Of a stretch of DNA of 64,000 nt, positions 1 to 10,800 are shown one piece after another. Numbering within the stretch: position 1 is the first letter of the stretch; each line of letters starts with the position of its first letter. The position numbers were made by a program, and so were the translations under genes. Source of the stretch: Papilionanthe hookeriana x Papilionanthe teres. Its lineage: Eukaryota; Streptophyta; Magnoliopsida; Asparagales; Orchidaceae. The notes under the pieces were generated by a model, which ran no database searches, had not been told where the DNA came from, and was given only the letters and a program-made list of their open reading frames with translations. The DNA lies in assembly GCA_022702705.1 (NCBI GenBank), contig CM040439.1, positions 29,762,930 to 29,826,929 of the forward strand, given 5' to 3'.

Positions 1-325
1 ACTTATCCCTGATCTATATGAAACATTGTTACTTGATAGGGAATGGAGTTCTATTTTATTTGAAGTTGAGGAATTTGTTGATGAATATGTTTATGAAGTT
101 TACAGATATTAAGTTAGCTCGTGAGTTGTTTGATGAAATGCATTATCTTTTACAATACACGTAAGCTTCAATATTTGTATGCCTACTTACTGAATTGAAA
201 GTTTCGAAATGATAGTTGCCGTTTTGAGCCTTCTAAACTCGCGGTTTTGGAAGAATAAAATGCTGCTCTTTTTGTTATGTATTTTTGATGTTAGGAGGAG
301 CTAAAGGTTGTTGTATTTTAGTTGT

Positions 326-830
326 ACAACTGTTGTTTGGAAACACTAAATAGCACTGTTTTGGCTCTTCGTTTGCACTGTTTTGGAGCTTCTAAGAGTG
401 TTGTTTGGAGCTTCTAAAAGTGTTGTTTGGAGCTTTATAATTGCTGTTTGGAGTCTTTTAGATGTTGGGTGGACTTTATAATCGCTGTTCGGAGCCTTTT
501 AGTTGTTGTTTGGAGCATTTAAGTTGCTATTTGGGTTTTATGATTGATGTTTGGAGCCTTTTAGGTGCTGTTTGGACTTTATGATCGTTGTTTGGAGCCT
601 TTTAGTTATTGTTTGGGTTTTATGATTGTTGTTTGGAGCCTTTTAGGTGTTGTTCGGAGCTTTTTAGTTGATGTTTGGAGCATTTTAGTTGTTGTTTGGG
701 TTTTATTATTGCTGATTGAAGCCTTTTAGTTGTTGTCTGGAGGTTGGGGAGAGGGGGGACTTTATGATTCCTGTTTAGAGCCTTTTAGCTGTTGTTGGAG
801 CTTTATTATTGTTGTTTGGAGGTGTCGATC
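326..830. repeat. Degenerate minisatellite, unit about 25-40 bp
   Basis: The phrase TTGTTTGGAGCCTTTTAG or close variants recurs more than ten times, interleaved with TTTATGATTG-like segments. Units vary in length. It has no coding potential. The open frame on the minus strand at 857-1039 adjoins it and has no recognisable product. Confidence 0.8.
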
Positions 831-1157
831 ACTGTAGGAAATGTTGTTTAGGCTTGCTAGCTGGTTTCGACGCTGCTTTGGGATATTCTTATTGATCCAT
901 TTCGGCTGGTATTATGCATCATTTTGGAGCCATTTTGACTGCCTCTTCTAGACTGATTCACTTGCTCTTTACCACTTTGGGCTTTGCTAGTTTTGGAAGT
1001 GGGTCGGCTTCCGTTCTCTGGTTTTATTTTTCTCGCCAATGGTAAAGTAAAAAATGAGAATTTCTGATTTAATTATTTGAAACACTTAGAGATATTTGAG
1101 GATTAGTTAGAAAATACCTAATTGAGAATTAGTCACTTTAAATCACTTCAAGCACAA

Positions 1158-1412
1158 TGTTCAATGTAGACTTACTAGATTTTAAGAGCACGCCCTAGGT
1201 GAGAGTTCATCTACCTAATTTTTAGTATAGACTTCTTAGATTTTAGGAGCACACCTTAGGTGAAAGTTCATCTACCTAATTTTCAGTGTAGGCATTCTAG
1301 ATTTTAAGAGCACACCTTTGGTGAGAGTTCATCTACAGAATTTTTAGTATAAGCTTCCAAGACTTTAAGAGCACACCCTATGTGAGAGTTCGTCTACCTA
1401 ATTTTCAAATGA
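1158..1412. repeat. Tandem repeat, about 62-bp unit, four copies
   Basis: Each copy reads roughly TAGATTTTAAGAGCACACC, then TAGGTGAGAGTTCATCTACC, then TAATTTTTAGTATA. The GAGCAC anchor recurs near 1186, 1247, 1308 and 1369. Copies differ by several substitutions, so the array is old. Confidence 0.85.
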
Positions 1413-4400
1413 ACGATGAGATTAAAAATTTGAGCATAGTTCACAAACTGATTAGAACACTAGACATTAGGATGCACTGTGATGTGATTCACACTTCCTT
1501 AACTAAATCAAATAATGGAATTCCCGTCATGACTTAACCTACATTGAAACCCAATGCACCGGGATTTGAGCTTGAACATTACGCTCAGATCCTCTTGACA
1601 ATTGAGGACATTTGTTTTGCAATATATAGATCATCGGACGGGTATAAATCTGAGGTTTAGGTGGCTAAGGCGATGACGATAATACTAATGTGTGCTAAAC
1701 GAGGGATACGATGTGGGAATATTTAGAATAATATCTCCTACCTCAAAGACCTTTAATAAAGGAGAGGAAAAGACCGATGATTGGTGAGATTGTTTCTCCC
1801 GACGATCTTAGGTTTCCAGTAGTTCTAGTTTGATTAGAGTGACTAGTCTGTGGACTACACTACTTTACAAAATATTTACAAAAATAAAACAAAAATCTCT
1901 TTTGCTTGTTAATAAGAACTCTGCATAAAAACTTAAATAAAATCAAAGAATTTTGTTTATAAAAACTTATAAATGTCCATGGTTAGTACTGCTTGGATTG
2001 AAGTTAAGGACTGTCATCCGTAGATCGTCGGGTTGGTAGCTCTTGTTCAAGGTTGGGAAACACACAGTCTAGGTCTGAGCCCCCAGCTTTACTGATGTTT
2101 TACACCCAGTTCCGGTCTTCCACACGTGACTACGAGTTTTGCTTGTGATTTCTACGACTCATTTTTTTAACTTTTGTCTTTGGGTTTTCTTGTTTTGCTT
2201 ACTTTTCTTGCGAGTTTATTTAAATCTATTGCAAATCATATTATGCTTGCAATACTAATCACGCGGCAATAGCAGATGCCCAGGTACGCTTTTACAGTTT
2301 ATTTGTTGCATTTTACTTTACAACATTTTTAGTTATATGTAATTTACTTTACTACGCATGTTTTAGTTGTAAAACTAAAATAAATGTACATTTTTGAAAA
2401 TTAACACACATTTAAACCTAGTGAACGCCCTTACTCCCCTCATAAGGATTTTAACATTTAAACAACAACAACAAAATCAATTTTTGACACCAAAACTGTG
2501 AAACATAAACCAGCAATCTCGAGCACTTGAACCCTGGAGTCATCGCTACAGAAGGAGGTTTGGAGCTAAATTTGTGGGCAACAACCTCTCTCCTTAGTTT
2601 AACAATAACAACCTATAGGACTTCGAGGTAACTCGCCCAGTGCGACGCAAATCCTCACTTTTCCCGTAGACTTCTGTGCAACCGTGTTGTGCGACGTAAG
2701 TCCTAACTCGGACTAGGTTCCGAGATTGTCGTACGGTACGTCGTAAACCCTCTCATCTCTGTGAGCTACTTGCATAATCAAGTATTATGCAAGTGCAAGT
2801 CTTAAATAATAAAATTGACAGGATTGAAATACTTAATAAACATTTCTCCAAAACGTAGCCACACAGTAGGATAGTTTGGAAAGTCATCGAGTTTCTCCTC
2901 AGAATCTGTGACGTCCCCTACCTTTTTCTTCCATTGGACTCCTAAAATAATTGTTCCCATTTGGTCCTTTCCCACTTGATTTTTTTTATCCTATCGTGAA
3001 AACCTAATTTTCAAATTCTTGAAGACAGAACCACCGATCATTATCGAGAGTTTTCTCAAGTGAATTCAGTCATTTGAGATGTAATTAAATATAGGGGCTT
3101 GCCCTTATAGGGAACTTGGAATCCAAGTAAAATAAACACTATCTAATCTTTATATTGGATAGAAGAATTTGTCGGTCACATATAAAAGGTTTGCAGGCCA
3201 AACGGATGTCAAAAACCTTCTAGTTTGTATGCTTGGTCCACTGTTGTGGGATACACTTAGCTTTCGAGAAAGTGTATTATTCGTGGTATCGGACACGATT
3301 ATGCAAACTCTTGGGCAAATGAGATCCATTCGGTCTCATTTTCCAAAAATTAAAACATACTACTTCCAAAACCCAAAATTACATACCTTTTATATTATAT
3401 TAAATTTAAAACTATTTTCAAAAACGAAAAAACTGACCAACATCTACCACACTCTAACAAGATTTAGACACACCACCTGTAAGCACACAGCTAGAACAGA
3501 ACAAAGAAGAAAATTCTGTCTCAAACTAGCAAAAATTAAAACTAGAAAACTACTCAAACCAGTCCAAAACCAAGAAATATATAATTCTCCAAGCAATTAG
3601 CCATAATATTAGTGCTAATTAAGGTAGCTGAGATTATAAGGGGTGCCAAAATATTGGGGCCTGGAAACTGTGGACTCGACCATAGAAAAAAGAACTGTAT
3701 CCGGCCCTTTGTTTTAAGTGTTTGCCCAATATAGACGTGGAAACCATTCCCACATCGTAAAAGGAAAAACAACTACAGCAACATGCAGTGATTCTAGAAG
3801 ATTTTGCAAAAGCTACGTCTAAAATTTTAGCATCCTAGTTGAGGATCATACAAAGCTGCATGACTAGAACAACTAATTTGCATGAGCGGTATTTGAACAT
3901 TGAGACCAGCTTTGAGGTCAATCTATTTTTCTATCTTCTTGAGAATACTCGGAAGAAATCTTATTATAAGCAGCAGCCTTCGGCTTCAAGAAACATACCT
4001 ACTTCGGTTCTGAAAAATGGTTCTAGCTAGATGTGTTCTGTCTACTAATTTTGAATATTTCCAAGAAAGGTTATATCGGAGTACAAGGGAAATGCTTCGT
4101 TAGGTAAACTCTTCCCTTTCACTATCTTCCCTTTCTTTAAATGTTTTTATTATTTGCATATGTGATTGACTCTTAAATAGATAATTTTGCATATGTGATA
4201 GGATATAATATGGGTTTCAACAAAAAGATAAATTTCAACTCTAAAATAGTATTCTTGGTTTTGAATTTCCAAACCTTTTTTTTAGTACTAGAAGACTAAT
4301 GAATCAGTATCAAAATCGAATCTCTTCACACTTTCAATTGTCATCAAAAGTAACGAATGTTTAAAATATTGAATTTACAAAATGTAAAGTTTCATGAGCT

Positions 4401-4475
4401 AGTATCGTAATTTCTGTGGTAGACCTTTATTAAGGTTCTAGAAATTAAGACATCTTTAATCAACACATTGCATAG
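1413..4475. other. Unassigned region, no supported gene
   Basis: Mixed AT-rich sequence. I searched the minus strand for the missing KH and S1 exons of PNPase and saw none. Open frames at 3169-3600 (plus) and 3554-3772 (minus) start with non-ATG codons or show no family features. Part of it may be old LTR-retrotransposon sequence, but no paired LTRs were seen. Confidence 0.5.
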
Positions 4476-4556
4476 AACACCGGCATTGTGAAAATCGACC
4501 CAGATCCCCCTAGCTACCAGTTGAAGCACAACCAGTTGCTTAACGTGAACATGGAG
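4476..4556 (+). other. Exon-like segment of unknown origin
   Basis: Twenty-seven codons (NTGIVKIDPDPPSYQLKHNQ then LLNVNME) lie exactly between an AG acceptor (GCATAG) and a strong GTGAGG donor, phase 0 at both ends. It is more GC-rich than its surroundings. It is on the strand opposite to PNPase, downstream of its last visible exon. I do not recognise the protein. It could be an exon of an unrelated gene, a captured fragment, or chance. Confidence 0.3.
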
Positions 4557-4731
4557 GTGAGGGTATTTTATTTCAGCTTAAAATCAGATTCATTAGATTT
4601 TAAAAAATGCCAAAGTAAAAAAAAGGAATGCACAATAAAGTCAACTAACCCAATGTAAAGCACAGGAAAGTAGCTGTCTTTCATCACTACTAGAATAAAT
4701 TATAGCACTATTCTGAAGTTTGTAAACTTAC

Positions 4732-4804
4732 GAAGGACATGAGTTCGCCCAGCTTTTGCTTGAAAAAGGGCTTTTTCCATCACTGGTAAAGTGATTCCTG
4801 CAGT
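4732..4804 (-). CDS. PNP1: PNPase exon j (last exon found)
   Basis: 73 bases: TAGITLPVMEKALFQAKAGR then THVL, leaving one base into the next codon. Acceptor TTTGCAG; donor GTAAGT, a strong match. The acceptor was chosen because the next AG, six bases on, would shift the frame and hit a stop. The following KH and S1 exons could not be found between here and position 1. Confidence 0.87.
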
Positions 4805-7800
4805 CTGCAAATGTTCAACTGGAAGATAAACAACAATAATATAAAAAAAAAAAAAAATCCCAAAGATATGCAAACTTCGTTCTTATTATGAAAAGAAGCA
4901 TCAACTTAAATGAAAAGCATTTTTATTTAAAAATAATCAACTACAACTGGTATAAAGTGAAACTATAACCTTTATGTCCATCTGGAAAGCAGTAATTCCG
5001 TTCTCATTACCAGCAACCTGAATAACAACAGTACAAAACATATAAGATGAGGAAATTTGTGGAAAGATTTCGATTTCTTATATAATAAAGAATTACATCT
5101 TACTATGTAATAGAGTGGCCTGAAAAGCCAGTCCAAAAATTAGGAAATTAGAATTCCTTTAAATTAAGAATCTCACAAAATTAGGAAATTAGAAAATAAC
5201 TAATAAGGAAAACAAATAAATATTTAGAGATCTTCTGAGTGAAGTAAATAGAATACTTTCTAATAGAATATATAGGTCGTTTACTTGCAACATAAGATAA
5301 ACAACTTAAGATCATTCAAAAAAAATCTCACAAGAAACTACATTAATCATATTTATATATATATTAATAAACATAGGATGATAAACACAATGAAATTAAT
5401 CATATATCTCAATAAACACAAGTGTGATAAACAATTACAACCATTAGACCTTGAGATCCATGTCACCGGATGCATCTTCAGATCCACTAATATCAGAAAG
5501 TATCAGTGGCGTTCCATCTCCACCAAATTCTTCAGTCTCTAAGACTAAACCCATTGCTATTCCAGCGACAGAGGATTTAAGAGGAACTCCAGCATCTAAA
5601 AGCGCTAAACAACCTCCACAAACAGATGCCATGCTGGTGAATAAATTGAAATGGTCAGTCTTCAGAACCACGCAAAAGAGACAGAGAAGAGAACCAAGCA
5701 AACATGATTATTTAAATAACTCCAACATACGAGGAGTGATTAATAAAAAGAAGACAAAATTACCTGGAGGAGCCATTACTTTCAGTAATGGTACTTTCAA
5801 CACGAATAGTGTAAGGAAAATCCTCTTCAGAGGGTAAGATAGGTCCCAGCGCTCTCTCAGCAAGCATTCCATGACCAATTTCCCTCCTATTAGGTGCACC
5901 GATTCGCCCAACTTCACCAACAGAAGATGGAGGAAACGAGTACTGCCAAAAGAATCATTGAAGCACTATCAAATTCAATGAAATATTAAATTCAGATAGA
6001 AAATCCATTAATAAGCTGAGAACAAATTTCAATTTAAAAGTTATCATTAACAAAGGTGTCACTTTTACAAAGAACAAGAAACAGTAATAGATATTTCACA
6101 CACTTACAATTAACATTATACATTTGATATGCTTCAAGCTGACCCATAACAATTTGTTTTGTAGCAAATTTGGAGGGCAATCATACTAAATCATATCATA
6201 TATCAAGAATCAATATGCGTAAGGATAAATCTGAGGGATTGAAGATACACCTTTTTATAATTTTTGCATCTTCAAGAAAACAAAATATAAAATAACAAAC
6301 ACACGAGCACGCGCGCACACACACACGCGCAGACAAACATAAAATAGTGAAAAATAAAACTTTATAATAACATATTGCACTATTGTTTACGATGATTGAG
6401 GGCTTAAATTGGTAAATAAAATAATCAAGTCGGTAAAGAATATTTTATATATTAGTGAAGATATAATGATATAGAGTTAAAGATTAAATAGAAAAGAAAG
6501 GGATAAAATTAAATAATAAAGAACATCAATGTAAATATTTACTATATAATTATATATTTCCAAGTGTAAAAACTAGGGAGGTAGAGGCTAATGATTAATG
6601 ATTAAGTGACATCAGCAACATGAACCCATTTTCTCCATTGTATCCTGTAAAATTTTGAATTATACTCTTCATTGATTCCATAGAGAATTCACCTATAAAT
6701 AGGTGAGTACAAGTACAAGAATAAGAAAAGAAATTAAGTACTTCCTATAATTACGGAATAACATAAATACCTAAAATTAAGGAATTAAAATAATGACTAA
6801 ATATAGCAAATATTAAAGTATATTTATGAGCGTAATTCTACACTCCCCCTCAAGTTGGGTTGTACAGATTGTACATGCCCAACTTGTTGTTTAGCTCATC
6901 AAAGCTTGACTTAGGGAGAGCCATGGTGAGAATGTCTGCAGTTTGGTCTCTAGAATGAGTATAGACCAATTCAATGATTCCATTGTCTACCTTCTCCGAA
7001 ATGAAGTTCCGATCAATCTCAATGTGTTTCGTTCGGTCATGATGAACAGGGTTCTTTGCGATATCGATTCGTTGCTTGATTATCACAGAAGATCCCGATA
7101 GTGATTTTCTCCCATAATCCCAAGCTCCTCGAGAAATCTTTTGATCCACATTCCTTCACAGATACCCGATGCTAGTGCTCTGTATTCTGCTTCTGCATTA
7201 CTCCGAGATACCACCCATTGCTTCTTGCTTCTCCATGTCACTAGATTGCCGCATACATAAGAGCAATACTCAGAGGTTGATCGTCGGGTGGATATATCTC
7301 CTGCTCAGTCAGCATCAGTAAAAACTTCTACCTTTTGACTATCATTCTTTTTGAATAATAATCCTTTCCCTGAAGTCATCTTTAAGAATCTTAAGATTCG
7401 GTTAACAACTCTCATATGTTCCTCAGTAGGACAGTTCATGAATTAACTCACTATACCTACTGGAAAACTTATGTCTGGTTTGGTGTGGGATAAGTAAATA
7501 AGTCTTCCAATGAGCTCGCGATATCGTCCTTTCGTCGACCGTAGAACTATCCTTCTCCATTCCAATTTTTTATACGGGTCTATTGGTTTGCGATCCAAGC
7601 ATACTGAGCTTCTTTCAATAGGTCCAATGTGTACTTTCTTTGAGTTATGGTTATACCCATTTTGGATCTTGCAACTTCCATTCCCAAGAAGAACTTCAAG
7701 TCTCCGAGGTCCTTGATTTCGAATTCATGGGCTAGAAACTTCTTCAGCTTTGTCAATTCTTCAGTGTGATCACTTGTAAGAATGATGTCATCAACATACA

Positions 7801-10800
7801 CGATGAGTACAGCAATCTTCTTCTCGGATCTTTTTGTGAACATTGTATGATCAGCCTGACTTTGAGTATAACCACATTTGATTACTGAATTGGTGAATCA
7901 AGCAAACCAAGCACGAGGAGATTGTTTGAGACCATACAGAGATTTCTGGAGCTTGCATACTTTGCCACTAGGGAAGGATCCTTCTGACCGGAGGTAAATC
8001 CATGTATACATCATCTTCAAGATCTCCATTAAGGAATGCATTTTTGACAACAAGTTGCATCAGCGGCCGATCTCGGTCTTGCTGAATGGAGAGTAGGATT
8101 CTAATGGAGTTCGGTTTGACTACTTGGGCGAATGTCTCTTGGTAGTCGATTCCGTATGATCGTGTATAACCTTTGCAACCGGTCGAGCTTTCAACCGATC
8201 TATGCTTCCGTCCGTCTTACATTTGATTGTAAATAACCACCGCATCCTACCTGGTCTCGTATTCTCGGGCGAATCGGACACAATCCACGTTCCATTCTTT
8301 TCTAGTGCAGCAACTTCTTCATTCACAGCTTTTCTCCCTCCTGGGTGTAAGAGTGCTTCCTAAATAGAATTCGGGATCTCTATGCTGTCAATAGCAGTGA
8401 CAAATGTATGATAGAGAGAAGATAATTTCTCATATGAAACAAATCAAGAGATAGGATGTTGAGTGCAAGGAACATCAAAATCATCTTTCACAGGCGGGGT
8501 AAGCTCATAATCACTTAGTGTCTATAGATTTTGTACTTGAGTGAGTTTCAGAGAGGTTTGGAGCCGGATTAGATTCTTGGACAGCAGCTGGAAGCGGTGT
8601 TTGGTTCTCTATTCTTTCAGCAGTTCTGTTCCGTCTTGTATAGACCCGAAGTTCCTGAGGTGCGGGATGTGTAGATGGGTTTGTCATAGGAGATGGAGGA
8701 AGTTGAATAGGAGATGGAGGAGGTTTGACGTACGGTGAAAGACCCGTGTCAGTTGGTAAAAGAACATAGGGCTGTTGTTCACTACGACTCTCTCCCTGAA
8801 CGACAGACTCTGGGTAGTATGACTAATGCTCAAAGAAGGTGACATCCATAGAATTATAGATCTTTTTAGTTGAAGGGCAATAACACTTGTAGCCTTTCTT
8901 ATTAGCCTAATACCCTATGAAGATGCATTTGACTGATCTGGGTTCTAATTTACTACGGTGTTGTTTGTGAATATGAATAAAGACGGAGCAACCAAATAAT
9001 TTGGTAAGGACAACCGAATGGAGGACACGGATAGTTGGAAAGGAGTGAAGGAGGACATCAATTGGACTAAGGAAATCCAGAATACGAGAGGGCATCCGGT
9101 TTATGAGATAGGCAGCAGTTAATGTTGCCTCGCCCCAATAACATTTAGGGACCGATGTGGTGAACATGAGACTGCGGGCTACCTCCAAAAAGTGACGATT
9201 TTTCCGCTCGACAACCCCATTTTGTTGGGGAGTATCAACACAAGTGCCAAGGTGAAGGATGTTATTATGAGTAAGAAAAGTTCCTAGGGAAGTGTTGAAA
9301 AAATCTCGTGCATTATCTGTTTTAAGAGACTGAATTTTTGTGTCAAATTGAGTGAGTATCATTTGATAGAAGACACGAAATATGGGACCTACATCGGATT
9401 TATCACGCATTAGATAGATCCAGGTCACGCGTGTGTGATCATAAATAAAGGACACGAACCATTGGGCCCCAAAAATACTTTTTTCACGAGAAGGACCTCA
9501 GACATCACTATGGATCAGAGAAAAGGGACGAGTGGGTCTGTATGATAAACGAGGAAATGAAGTACGAGTGTGTTTGGCAAGTTGACAAAATTCGCAATTA
9601 AAAGAGGTAGGACTTTTATTAATAAATAAATGAGGAAACAGTTTCCCAAAGTACATAAAATTGGGATGACTTAAACGATAATGAAGTAACATGATTTCAC
9701 TATCATTATAAACACTGGAATGAAATACAGATGTACTAAGAGGATTTAAGCAAGGCAGACTCGATACTGGAGCACAATCAGTGGGTGAAACAAGACCAAC
9801 AGAGGGTTTGTTGAGAAGATAGAGACCACTGCGCAACTTAGCATTGCCAATCATCCTCCCCGACTTCAAATCCTGAAATTCACAAACATATAGAAAAAAT
9901 TTAGCAACACAATGACAATCATGAGTGAGCTTACTAATATAGACCAGATTACAATCCAAAGTAGGAACATGAAGCACAGAAGTGAGGAATAGAACTAGAG
10001 AGCGGACAGAACCAAGACCAGCAACTTTGGAGGCCGATCCATCGACAATCCGAACAGTGAGGGTCGGATTACACGGTCGGTAATCCACTAATAAGGAGAT
10101 ATCCCCGGTCATATGATCGGAGGCACCTGAGTCAACAATCCATGGGCGAGAAGAGGTTGAATCCAAGACGAAAGCAAATGAGGAGATACCTTGTTGGGCA
10201 ACAAGGCCGGTGGCATCTGATGTCACACTAGGAGGATGGACTGGAGACAGCTGACCGAGCATCTTCTGGAGAGCATGAATCTGTTCTTCGTTGAACGGGC
10301 TCGTTCCTGGAGAGGCTTCGGTGGTGATGGTGGTAGCTGCCCGAGGATCACGTTTGGTCTTTCCATTGACGGGTTTTCCATGAATTCGCCAACAAGTATC
10401 CCGAGTATGACCAGGATGGCGGTAGTGATCACACAAAGGGCGGCCCTGGCATTGGCGGTTGTCTGTGGGTAGGATGTGAGCAGCAAGGGCGAATCCGTCA
10501 ATGACTGAAGTGGAAGAGGAAGCACCTAAAATGACCTTTTGGCGATTTTTCGCTGCGCACATCGGAAAAAACTTCACGAATTGTTGGGAGAGGTTTCAAA
10601 CTCAAAATCTGCGAGCGAGTCTGGTCAAACTCAGATTTGAGGCCGAGGAGAGATTTGAACGTGAGCTTCAGTTTCACGATTTGGCGAAATATGATAGTGT
10701 CTTCAGGACACTTCTAAGGGTATACCTCGAATAGATCTAGTTGCTGCCAATACCGAGTAGAGTATTGAATTATTGAGTGACGGAGAGATCACCTTGACGA

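Noticed and set aside
3169..3600. 143-codon open frame on the plus strand
   Set aside because: Starts with TTG, has no recognisable motif, and becomes Lys/Thr/Asn-rich as expected from AT-rich noise.
6301..6335. CACACGCGCGCACACAC stretch considered as a regulatory CG/CA site
   Set aside because: Short impure microsatellite with no partner features.
10223..10734. Open frames overlapping the copia protease region in other frames
   Set aside because: Shadows of the 9498-10577 frame, which carries the zinc knuckle and DSGA motifs.
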